Shown here in pieces: positions 1 through 5,810 of a stretch of 8,961 nt of DNA (position 1 is the first letter of the stretch; every line of letters starts with the position of its first letter). Source of the DNA: Caulobacteraceae bacterium UBA5005. GTDB lineage: Bacteria; Pseudomonadota; Alphaproteobacteria; Caulobacterales; Caulobacteraceae. Location of the stretch: contig DGYN01000068.1 of NCBI GenBank assembly GCA_002398405.1, forward strand, positions 1 to 8,961, read 5' to 3'. The notes under the pieces were generated by a model, which was not told the DNA's origin, ran no database searches, and was given only the letters and a program-made list of their open reading frames with translations. Both the position numbers and the translations under genes were made by a program.

Positions 1-674
1 TAGGCCATCTCGGGGGCGTAGCCCGCTTCGACCAGGGTTTCGAACCCGGCGCGGATCAGCTCGACCAGGCCGCCGCAGAGCACGGCCTGCTCGCCGAACA
101 GGTCGGTTTCGCATTCCTCACGGAAGTTGGTCTCGATCACGCCCGAGCGGCCGCCGCCGATGGCCGACGCATAGGCCAGGCCCAGGTCCATGGCGTTGCC
201 GGTGGCGTTCTGATGGACGGCGATCAGGCAGGGAACGCCGCCGCCCTTTTGATACTCGCCGCGCACCGTGTGGCCGGGGCCCTTGGGGGCGACCATCAGG
301 ACGTCGACGCTGGCCTTGGGCTCGATCAGCCCGAAGTGCACGTTCAGGCCGTGGGCGAACAGCAGGGCCGCGCCGTCGCGCAGGTTCGGCGCGATCTCGG
401 ACTTATAGATGTCGCGCTGATGTTCATCGGGCGCGAGGATCATCAGAAGGTCCGCCCATTTGGCGGCCTCGGCGACCGTCATGACCTTCAGGCCGTCAGC
501 TTCCACCTTCTTGGCGGTGGCCGAGCCTTCCTTGAGCGCGACCGCTACGTTCTTGGCCCCGCTGTCATGCAGGTTGAGCGCGTGCGCCCGGCCCTGGCTG
601 CCATAGCCGACGATGGCGATCTTCTTGTCGAGGATGCGGGAAAGGTCCGCGTCGCGGTCGTAGTAGACGCGCAT
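1..674 (-). CDS. ilvC: Ketol-acid reductoisomerase (NADP+), class I, C-terminal part cut off by window edge
   Basis: Second enzyme of valine/leucine/isoleucine synthesis: it isomerises and reduces acetolactate or acetohydroxybutyrate with NADPH and Mg2+ in the cytosol. 224 complete codons are visible; the family is usually about 330-340 residues in the short class I form, so roughly the last third is missing. The N-terminus MRVYYDRDADL is the standard class I start. The Rossmann glycine motif GYGSQG is at residues 23-28, followed by AHALNL and the cofactor-phosphate loop around KEGS (48-51). The catalytic histidine is in AHGLN (H108). The motif TDLFGEQ supplies the two Mg ligands (D191 and E195), within the highly conserved stretch from NFREECETD to AVLCGG. 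The ATG at 672-674 has a GGAG about 10 nt upstream. No frameshift or missing residue is seen. It is transcribed alone from the spacer at 675-762; anything downstream lies outside the window. Confidence 0.97.
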   Translation of the reverse strand, partial: MRVYYDRDADLSRILDKKIAIVGYGSQGRAHALNLHDSGAKNVAVALKEGSATAKKVEADGLKVMTVAEAAKWADLLMILAPDEHQRDIYKSEIAPNLRDGAALLFAHGLNVHFGLIEPKASVDVLMVAPKGPGHTVRGEYQKGGGVPCLIAVHQNATGNAMDLGLAYASAIGGGRSGVIETNFREECETDLFGEQAVLCGGLVELIRAGFETLVEAGYAPEMA

Positions 675-713
675 GGTCTTAAGGCTCCGAACTTTCGGGA
701 AAAACGAAGGCGC

Positions 714-742
714 TTTCGACAGGTTTTTCGCAGCGCCGTCAA
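714..742 (-). promoter_or_regulatory. Possible ilvC promoter
   Basis: On the minus strand a good -35-like TTGACG (742-737) is followed after 17 bp by a poor -10 match, TCGAAA (719-714). It lies about 40-60 nt upstream of the ilvC start codon. Only the -35 half is convincing. I saw no leader peptide or attenuator in this short spacer. Confidence 0.25.
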
Positions 743-762
743 GCTTTGGAGCACAAATGACA

Positions 763-794
763 AGGGCCCCGGCGCTCGCACGCGCCGGGGCCCT
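763..794 (-). terminator. Intrinsic terminator of the RcnB-like gene
   Basis: A perfect 13-bp inverted repeat (763-775 with 782-794, arm AGGGCCCCGGCGC) encloses a 6-nt loop. It begins 17 nt past the stop codon of the minus-strand gene ending at 812. On the minus strand it is followed by a moderately T-rich run (TTGTCATTTGTG), weaker than an ideal U-tract. It also insulates ilvC, whose promoter region begins just downstream. Confidence 0.75.
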
Positions 795-811
795 CTAAGC
801 CCTGCCCGGTT

Positions 812-1831
812 TTACCAGAACAGGAAGTTCACCACCTGGTAGATGCGGCCGGTGAACACGTCGACCAGAGCGGCGTCGCGCCCGATCCTCACCCACTCGA
901 ATCCGACGGGGGGCATCGGCAGGCCGTAGCGCCAGAAGTCGTCGATGTAGTAGTTCGGCGTGTACCAGGACCAGGGCAGGATTTCCCCATAGCCCCAGGA
1001 GCGGTTGTAGAAGCCCGGCGGGGTCCGCCAGCTGGGTCCAAACCAGGCATAGCTGCGGGACGAACGGATCTGGGGCTGCCAGTAGCGCTGGTCATAGCCG
1101 CGCCGGCCGCGGTCGCGGTCGCCGCGATTGTTGTTCCAGTTGCGGCCATCGTTGTTGTTCCAGCCGCCCCGGCCGTCATTGTTGTTCCAGCCGCCCCGGC
1201 CATCGTTGCCGCGGCCGCCGTTGGGGCCCCGGCCGTCATTGTTGTTCCAGCCACCGCGGCCGTCGTTGTCCCGGCCACCGCGGCCGTCATTGCCGCGTCC
1301 GTTGCGGGAGTCGTTGTAGGGACCGCCCCGGCCATTGTCCCAGCCCTGGTTCAGCCGGCTTTGCGCTGGCGCCTGGGCCTGCTGCTGGCCCTGCCCGCGG
1401 CCGTTGAAGTTGGGATTTTGCCCCTGCGGGGGTTGGCCCGCCTGTTGCTGACCAAAGCCGCGCCCGCCTTGGCGGCCGGGATTGGCCTGTTGGACGGGAG
1501 CCTGTTGCTGCGGCTGGACCTGTTGGACGGGAGCCTGCTGTTGAGCGGGGCCGCGCCCTTGGCCACGGCCGCCGTCGCCGGATGGGCCGCGATTGCGGTC
1601 GCCGCCGTCGCCGCGGCGCTCACCGCCGTCGCCCCGGCGTTCACCTTCGCCGCGGGCCTGATCGCCGCGCTGGCGATCGCCGTTATTGTTGTTGCGCGCC
1701 GAATCCCGTTCCTGGCCGCCGCCTTCGCGAGCCTGCCGCACGGTTTCGCCCCAGCCGCGGTTCTGGGCCAAGGCCGAGCCGCCCATCAACAGGGCAATGC
1801 TCAAGGCCGTCATCGCTGTCTTCGTCTTCAT
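812..1831 (-). CDS. Secreted low-complexity protein with C-terminal RcnB-like domain
   Basis: 339 residues from the ATG at 1829-1831, chosen because GGAG lies 8 nt upstream and the protein then opens with a clean signal peptide (MKTKTAM, hydrophobic core, ALA-Q cleavage near residue 22). An ATG 39 nt further upstream would put 13 polar residues before the signal. Residues about 24-245 are low complexity: an acidic/basic Arg-Gly-Asp stretch, a Pro/Gln/Val stretch (APVQQ repeats), then tandem GRGGWNNND-type repeats. Residues about 246-339 are aromatic-rich and end in GLPMPPVGFEWVRIGRDAAL and VDVFTGRIYQVV, which is the signature of the RcnB family (periplasmic; the E. coli member, about 112 residues, modulates Ni/Co efflux). 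That family link is by pattern recognition. No obvious metal-binding His or Cys cluster is present, so a metal role is not supported; a periplasmic or envelope role is inferred. It is monocistronic, with its own terminator at 763-794, and is divergent from the DUF924 gene. Confidence 0.8.
   Translation of the reverse strand: MKTKTAMTALSIALLMGGSALAQNRGWGETVRQAREGGGQERDSARNNNNGDRQRGDQARGEGERRGDGGERRGDGGDRNRGPSGDGGRGQGRGPAQQQAPVQQVQPQQQAPVQQANPGRQGGRGFGQQQAGQPPQGQNPNFNGRGQGQQQAQAPAQSRLNQGWDNGRGGPYNDSRNGRGNDGRGGRDNDGRGGWNNNDGRGPNGGRGNDGRGGWNNNDGRGGWNNNDGRNWNNNRGDRDRGRRGYDQRYWQPQIRSSRSYAWFGPSWRTPPGFYNRSWGYGEILPWSWYTPNYYIDDFWRYGLPMPPVGFEWVRIGRDAALVDVFTGRIYQVVNFLFW
1144..1300 (-). repeat. Tandem 27-bp coding repeats (GRGGWNNND units)
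   Basis: On the plus strand, units beginning GGCC(A/G)TC(A/G)TTG recur at 1144, 1171, 1198, 1231, 1258 and 1282. The lengths are 27, 27, 33, 27, 24 and a last partial unit. The first two and the fourth are nearly identical (core TTGTTGTTCCAGCC); the others diverge at the Trp-Asn-Asn part. All length changes are multiples of three, so the frame is kept. The units encode the repeated Gly-Arg-Gly-Gly-Trp-Asn-Asn-Asn-Asp motif of the RcnB-like protein and suggest expansion by slippage or recombination. Confidence 0.85.
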
Positions 1832-1877
1832 ACGCCCGACTCCAAAGGGTTCTTCCGCCCTTGGCCGCAAGAATGCG

Positions 1878-1898
1878 AGCGCCAGTCTGAATGGCGCT
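1878..1898. promoter_or_regulatory. Palindrome between divergent genes, possible operator or 5'-UTR hairpin
   Basis: AGCGCCA (1878-1884) and TGGCGCT (1892-1898) form a perfect 7-bp inverted repeat around a 7-nt centre. The site sits in the 101-bp spacer between the divergent RcnB-like gene (start 1831) and DUF924 gene (start 1933), about 47 nt upstream of the former and 35 nt upstream of the latter. It could bind a dimeric regulator or form a leader hairpin. I could not place convincing -35/-10 boxes for either gene. Confidence 0.35.
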
Positions 1899-1932
1899 TG
1901 AATAGCTGTGTTATCTTTAGCATTCCTGGACC

Positions 1933-2475
1933 ATGGCGGCGCATCCTTCGGACATCACCACCTTTTGGCGCGAGGCGGGCCCTGCCAAGTGGTTCACCAA
2001 GAACGCGCGCTTCGACGACGTCATCCGTCTGAAGTACGAACCGACCCACCACGCCGCCGCCCGCGGCGAATACGCCGCCTGGGAAGAGACCGCCGAGGGC
2101 GCCTTCGCCCTGCTCATCCTGCTCGACCAGTTTCCGCGCAATCTGTACCGCGGCACGGGCCACGCCTTCGCCACCGACTCCCTGGCCCGCCGCATCGCCC
2201 GCAAGGCCATCGCCAAGGGCTTCGACGAACAGGTCGAGGTCGAGGTCAGGCACTTCTTCTACCTGCCCTTCGAACACTCCGAGGATCTCGCCGACCAGGC
2301 CCTCTGCGTCGAACTCTGCGCCGCCAGCGGCGACCTGGAGGCCCTCAAATGGGCCAAGGTCCACTACGACATCATCCAAAGATTCGGCCGCTTCCCCCAT
2401 CGCAACGCGGCGCTGGGCCGCGAGATGACGGCCGAAGAACACGTGTTTCTGGATGAAGGCGGTTTCGGCGGGTAA
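1933..2475 (+). CDS. DUF924 family protein
   Basis: 180 residues, a normal full length for DUF924 (PF06041/COG3803), a family of cytosolic, mainly helical proteins of unknown function. Recognisable conserved stretches in order are: FWREAGPAKWF near the N-terminus; ALLILLDQFPRNLYRGTGHA followed by FATD in the first half; HFFYLPFEHSEDL in the middle; and IIQRFGRFPHRNAALGRE followed by a TAEEHVFL-like end and GGFGG at the C-terminus. The ATG at 1933 gives the usual family N-terminus; upstream bases (attcctggacc) hold no strong Shine-Dalgarno. No signal peptide or membrane segment. It stands alone, divergent from the RcnB-like gene and followed by hairpins, so context gives no functional clue. 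Confidence 0.9.
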   Translation: MAAHPSDITTFWREAGPAKWFTKNARFDDVIRLKYEPTHHAAARGEYAAWEETAEGAFALLILLDQFPRNLYRGTGHAFATDSLARRIARKAIAKGFDEQVEVEVRHFFYLPFEHSEDLADQALCVELCAASGDLEALKWAKVHYDIIQRFGRFPHRNAALGREMTAEEHVFLDEGGFGG

Positions 2476-2481
2476 ACCGCA

Positions 2482-2501
2482 ACGCCAGCCGCAATTGGCG
2501 T
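2482..2501. repeat. Small inverted repeat after the DUF924 gene
   Basis: ACGCCA (2482-2487) pairs with TGGCGT (2496-2501) across an 8-nt loop, starting 7 nt after the DUF924 stop codon. No T-run follows it. It may contribute to 3'-end formation together with the stronger palindrome next to it, but alone it is weak. Confidence 0.35.
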
Positions 2502-2523
2502 CCTTCTCCCACCGGGAGAAGGA
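2501..2523. repeat. Perfect palindromic hairpin, REP-like, 3' of the DUF924 gene
   Basis: TCCTTCTCCC (2501-2510) and GGGAGAAGGA (2514-2523) are perfect 10-bp arms around the loop ACC. Hairpins with a CTCCC/GGGAG core of this kind are commonly scattered between genes in Caulobacterales-type genomes (general knowledge, not checked here). No U-tract follows on either strand. It may act as a transcript 3'-end stabiliser or a weak terminator for the DUF924 gene. The remainder of the 165-bp spacer to thyA holds only a short CCCGCC/GGCGGG hairpin at 2600-2615. Confidence 0.6.
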
Positions 2524-2640
2524 TCGCCGTCTCTTGGCCGCTACAGTCGCCATCTGGGATTAACTCCCTTGAGCAGGTCTCCTGTGGACCATCCCCCGCC
2601 CCGCCTTGCGGCGGGACTGATTCAAGCCGACATTCCCCCC

Positions 2641-3477
2641 ATGTCCGCCGTCGTCAATCTCAAGCCCGATAACCGCCCGCATCCGGAGCGGCAGTACCTC
2701 GACCTCCTGGCTGACATCCTCGCCAACGGGGCCCGCCGCGAGGACCGCACCGGCACCGGCACGCTTGGCGTCTTCGGCCGCCAGATCCGTTTCGACCTGG
2801 CCGACGGCTTTCCGATGCTGACCACCAAGAAGCTGCATCTGAAATCCATCGTCCTGGAACTGCTCTGGTTCCTGCGCGGCGACACCAATGTCCGCTGGCT
2901 GCAGGAGCGGGGTGTCAGGATCTGGGACGAATGGGCCGCCCCGGACGGCGAACTTGGCCCCGTCTACGGCAAGCAGTGGCGCTCCTGGGCTGCGCCCGAC
3001 GGGCGGGTGATCGACCAGATTTCCAATGTCGCCGCGGCGATCAAGAACAACCCCGCCAGCCGCCGCCACATCGTCTCGGCCTGGAACCCGGCCGACGTCG
3101 ACGACATGGCCCTGCCGCCCTGCCATTGCCTGTTCCAGTTCTTCGTCGCCGGCGGAAAGCTCTCCTGCCAGCTCTACCAGCGCAGCGCCGACATCTTCTT
3201 AGGGGTCCCCTTCAATATCGCCAGCTACGCCCTCCTGACCCTGATGATGGCCAAGGTCACGGGCCTTGAGCCTGGCGAGTTCGTCCACACCTTCGGCGAC
3301 GCCCACCTCTATCTGAACCACATCGACCAAGCGAAAGAGCAGCTCGCCAGGGAGCCCTATCCCTTCCCCGTCATGCACATCGCCGGCAAGGACGACCTGT
3401 TCTCTTTCGACTACGAAGACTTCCGCCTCGAAGCCTACCAGGCCCACCCGCACATCAAGGCGCAGGTGGCGGTCTAG
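2641..3477 (+). CDS. thyA: Thymidylate synthase (5,10-methylene-THF dependent)
   Basis: 278 residues (E. coli ThyA has 264). Converts dUMP and methylene-tetrahydrofolate to dTMP and dihydrofolate, the source of thymine for DNA. All key residues are present: R36 in EDRTGTGT (phosphate binding, fold-back loop); the dimer-partner arginine pair in SRRHI (141-142); the catalytic cysteine in LPPCHC (C161); QRSADIFLGVPFNIASY with R181, D184 and N192; and GDAHLYLNH with H222 and Y224. The C-terminus IKAQVAV is the normal family end. The ATG at 2641 gives MSAVVNLKPDNRPHPERQYL, about 14 residues longer than E. coli; an in-frame TTG at 2569 would add 24 more. Neither start is decisive: no Shine-Dalgarno precedes 2641 (a pyrimidine run), whereas GGGA lies about 10 nt before the TTG. 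Directly followed by folA, which removes the dihydrofolate made here. Confidence 0.97.
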   Translation: MSAVVNLKPDNRPHPERQYLDLLADILANGARREDRTGTGTLGVFGRQIRFDLADGFPMLTTKKLHLKSIVLELLWFLRGDTNVRWLQERGVRIWDEWAAPDGELGPVYGKQWRSWAAPDGRVIDQISNVAAAIKNNPASRRHIVSAWNPADVDDMALPPCHCLFQFFVAGGKLSCQLYQRSADIFLGVPFNIASYALLTLMMAKVTGLEPGEFVHTFGDAHLYLNHIDQAKEQLAREPYPFPVMHIAGKDDLFSFDYEDFRLEAYQAHPHIKAQVAV

Positions 3478-4005
<528 letters not shown>

Positions 4006-4011
4006 ATAATC

Positions 4012-4142
4012 TTGTCATCCCGGAAGCGGCGCAGCCGCTGTCCGGGACCCAGCCGCTCAGGACCTTGCGGCCGCGCCCTTCACTGTCGCCAACACAGGCG
4101 CAGCTGGGTCCCGGCTCTCGCGTCACTCGGCCAGGATGACAA
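4012..4142. repeat. 131-bp palindromic intergenic element
   Basis: The ends are a perfect 9-bp inverted repeat: TTGTCATCC (4012-4020) and GGATGACAA (4134-4142). Nested inside is a perfect 12-bp pair, CCGGGACCCAGC (4042-4053) with GCTGGGTCCCGG (4103-4114). In addition there is a local hairpin AGCGGC-GCA-GCCGCT (4025-4039) and a 5-bp GCGCC/GGCGC pair (4073-4077 with 4097-4101). The whole would fold into a branched structure on either strand. It has no coding capacity. Elements with GTCATCCCGG ends and GGGACCCAG/CTGGGTCCC cores are familiar as dispersed intergenic repeats in alphaproteobacteria (recognition, not searched). It fills the gap between folA and the lactonase gene, starting 6 bp after the former and ending 3 bp before the latter's ribosome-binding site. 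Confidence 0.8.
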
Positions 4143-4145
4143 ATG

Positions 4146-4151
4146 AGGGGG
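4146..4151 (+). promoter_or_regulatory. Ribosome-binding site deciding the lactonase start
   Basis: AGGGGG at 4146-4151 lies 6 nt before the ATG at 4158. An upstream in-frame ATG at 4143 overlaps this site and would add only MRGNT, so 4158 is preferred. Confidence 0.75.
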
Positions 4152-4157
4152 AATACA

Positions 4158-5072
4158 ATGGAATTCGAAACCGTAGCCGAAGGCCTCGAGTTTCCCGAGG
4201 GGCCGATCGCCATGGCCGACGGCTCGCTCATCCTGGTGGAGATCCACGGCCAGCGCCTGACCCGCATCGCCCCCGATGGCAGGAAGACCACCCTCGCCGA
4301 CCTCCCCGGCGGTCCCAACGGCGCGGCGCTCGGCCCCGACGGCGCGGTCTATGTCTGCAACAACGGCGGGCGCTTCACCTTTACCGCCATCGAAGGCCGC
4401 CTCTTCCCCGGTCCCGCCCCCGCCCATCACAAGGGCGGCTCGATCCAGAGGGTCGATATCGCCACCGGAAAGGCCACCACCCTTTACGAGACCTTCGAGG
4501 ACCGCCCCCTGTGGGCTCCGAATGACATCGTCTTCGATAAAACCGGCGGCTTCTGGTTCACCGACAACGGCCGCAACGACGGCCACACCCTGGAACTGGG
4601 CGGCCTCTTCTACGCCCTGGCGGATGGGTCGAAGATCACCCGCGTCCGCGGCGGCATGATCAGCCCCAACGGCGTCGGCCTCTCGCCCGCCGAGGACGAG
4701 GTCTATGTCGCCGACACCGCCCTGGGCCGCCTGTGGGCCTTCGCCCTTTCGGCCCCCGGAACCCTGGGCGACCAGCCCTTCCGCCAGCACGGCCGCGTCG
4801 TCTCCAACCTCCAGGGCTATCAGATGGTCGACAGCCTCGCCGTCGAAGCCGGCGGAAAGGTCTGCGTCGCCACCCTGATGAACGGAGGCATCACCGTCTT
4901 CGACCCCGCGTCCGAGGCCGTCGAACACATCCTCGTACCCGACCGACTGACCACCAATATCTGCTTCGGCGGCGCGGACATGCGGGACGCCTGGATCACG
5001 GCGTCGTCGACGGGGAAACTCCTCAAGACCCGCTGGCCAAGGCCGGGGCTGAAGCTGAACTTCAGCGCCTAG
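4158..5072 (+). CDS. SMP-30/gluconolactonase/LRE family protein (sugar-lactone hydrolase-like)
   Basis: 304 residues, typical for this six-bladed beta-propeller family of metal-dependent lactonases (gluconolactonase, regucalcin, some xylono- or arabinolactonases). The four residues that define the active centre can be matched to human SMP-30: E14 in LEFPEGP (Glu18); N122 in WAPNDIVFD (Asn103); N171 in ISPNGVGLS (Asn154); and D225 in QMVDSLAVE (Asp204). WFTDNG and the EVYVADT strand are further family hallmarks. No signal peptide is visible, so a cytosolic enzyme is likely. The exact substrate cannot be told from sequence, and no sugar dehydrogenase, dehydratase or transporter sits beside it. 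Start at 4158 is supported by AGGGGG 6 nt upstream; transcription must begin in or before the palindromic element. It converges on the DUF4328 gene with only 37 bp between stop codons. Confidence 0.92.
   Translation: MEFETVAEGLEFPEGPIAMADGSLILVEIHGQRLTRIAPDGRKTTLADLPGGPNGAALGPDGAVYVCNNGGRFTFTAIEGRLFPGPAPAHHKGGSIQRVDIATGKATTLYETFEDRPLWAPNDIVFDKTGGFWFTDNGRNDGHTLELGGLFYALADGSKITRVRGGMISPNGVGLSPAEDEVYVADTALGRLWAFALSAPGTLGDQPFRQHGRVVSNLQGYQMVDSLAVEAGGKVCVATLMNGGITVFDPASEAVEHILVPDRLTTNICFGGADMRDAWITASSTGKLLKTRWPRPGLKLNFSA
5048..5066. terminator. Weak hairpin at the 3' end of the lactonase gene
   Basis: GCTGAAG (5048-5054) and CTTCAGC (5060-5066) form a perfect 7-bp stem with a 5-nt loop, ending just inside the coding sequence, 6 nt before its last base. 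No T-run follows on the plus strand. The 37-bp convergent spacer (5073-5109) contains only a short ACCCGGCC direct repeat, so this is the nearest thing to a 3'-end structure, with low confidence. Confidence 0.3.
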
Positions 5073-5109
5073 CTGAACACCCGGCCCACACCCGGCCGGT
5101 CAAGCTTGC

Positions 5110-5760
5110 CTAGGGGGTCTCGACGGCCTCGTCCGGCGGATAACCCGCCGCCGCATAGAACTTCGTCCTCTGCCAGAACTGGAACTGGAACAGCAGGGCC
5201 ATGAAGACCACCGCCCCCGCCAAGGCCAGGGCGTCGCCGATGAGCCGCGCCATGACGATGAAGCCCGGGTCACCATCGACAAAGGCGACCAGGAACAGGG
5301 TGAGGCCCATGTTGCTGGCCACGAACAGCAGCCACCAGACCAGCACCAGCCGCCGCCCCTTCGGCCCCCCGCCGCTGACGTGGGCGGCCTCGCGGATCAC
5401 GAAGTAGGGCATGATGTACCCGGCGACCGGCGCGAAGAACCACCAGAAGGCCCCCGCCGTCCCATGCCGCATGGGAACCCCGAAGCTGTGGGCGTTGACC
5501 GCCACCCGGTGGGCCCAGACGGCCCCGATCAGATAGGCGAACAGGATCAGGAAATAGCTCATGTCCAGGACGGCGCGCAGGGCCGGAGCCTCGGCGTCCG
5601 AATCCTCCGGCGCGGTCATGTATTCGGCCGAGGCGCCGGAGACGAGGGTCAGGATCAGGGCCGCCGCCTTCATCACGATCAGCACGCCCACGGTGATCGC
5701 CAGGAACCGCGTAATGCCGCCGGGGTCGACCCACCGGTGCTTAGACGCCTGATCTGTCAT
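5110..5760 (-). CDS. DUF4328 multi-pass membrane protein
   Basis: 216 residues. Hydrophobic segments lie at about 18-41, 64-83, 103-121, 138-160 and 167-190, so it is an integral inner-membrane protein with no signal peptide. The stretch WWFFAPVAGYIMPYFVIREA (106-125) matches the conserved core of DUF4328 (PF14219), whose members share an F-P-(x)n-PY-V-E pattern; function is unknown. A polar acidic loop (EDSDAEAP) separates the first two segments. The ATG at 5758-5760 gives a short soluble N-terminus before the first membrane segment; the next Met lies inside that segment. The only G-rich bases upstream (GGGG, 5768-5771) belong to the stem of the RND terminator, whose T-run ends 2 nt before the ATG, so how this gene is transcribed and its ribosome loading are unclear: leaderless initiation or readthrough from the RND gene are both possible. 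The family call rests on pattern recognition. Confidence 0.82.
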   Translation of the reverse strand: MTDQASKHRWVDPGGITRFLAITVGVLIVMKAAALILTLVSGASAEYMTAPEDSDAEAPALRAVLDMSYFLILFAYLIGAVWAHRVAVNAHSFGVPMRHGTAGAFWWFFAPVAGYIMPYFVIREAAHVSGGGPKGRRLVLVWWLLFVASNMGLTLFLVAFVDGDPGFIVMARLIGDALALAGAVVFMALLFQFQFWQRTKFYAAAGYPPDEAVETP

Positions 5761-5762
5761 GG

Positions 5763-5794
5763 AAAAACCCCGCTCAGGCCACCTGAGCACGGGG
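5763..5794 (-). terminator. Intrinsic terminator of the RND permease gene
   Basis: Read on the minus strand: CCCC (5794-5791), a 2-nt bulge, GCTCAGG (5788-5782), loop TGG, CCTGAGC (5778-5772), GGGG (5771-5768), then TTTTT (5767-5763). This is a textbook rho-independent terminator, starting 16 nt after the RND stop codon. Its T-run ends 2 nt before the ATG of the DUF4328 gene. Confidence 0.88.
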
Positions 5795-5810
5795 GTCCTC
5801 CGGCTGCAAG

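Noticed and set aside
213..842. 209-codon plus-strand open frame opposite ilvC
   Set aside because: It is antisense to a clear ilvC reading frame, has no family features, and runs through the hairpin at 763-794; open antisense frames are expected at this GC content.
1144..1300. CRISPR array
   Set aside because: The 27-bp units are directly adjacent without spacers, keep frame, and encode a protein repeat; no cas genes are present.
1361..2032. 223-codon plus-strand hydrophobic Leu/Ala-rich open frame
   Set aside because: It is the complement of the Gln/Gly/Arg-rich coding sequence of the RcnB-like gene and runs across the divergent promoter region; its membrane-like look comes from complementing low-complexity codons.
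1828..2553. 241-codon minus-strand open frame opposite DUF924
   Set aside because: DUF924 on the plus strand has strong family motifs; the antisense frame shows none and overlaps the start of the RcnB-like gene.
4012..4142. Insertion sequence or transposon with terminal inverted repeats
   Set aside because: No transposase gene, no space for one, and no target-site duplication recognised; better described as a small palindromic intergenic repeat.
4080..4928. 282-codon minus-strand open frame opposite the lactonase gene
   Set aside because: It begins inside the lactonase gene, shows Gly/Asp/Val-rich shadow composition, and the opposite strand has all four SMP-30 active-site residues.
5073..5109. 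Bidirectional terminator between the convergent genes
   Set aside because: The 37-bp spacer holds only a short ACCCGGCC direct repeat and no stable stem with a T-run.
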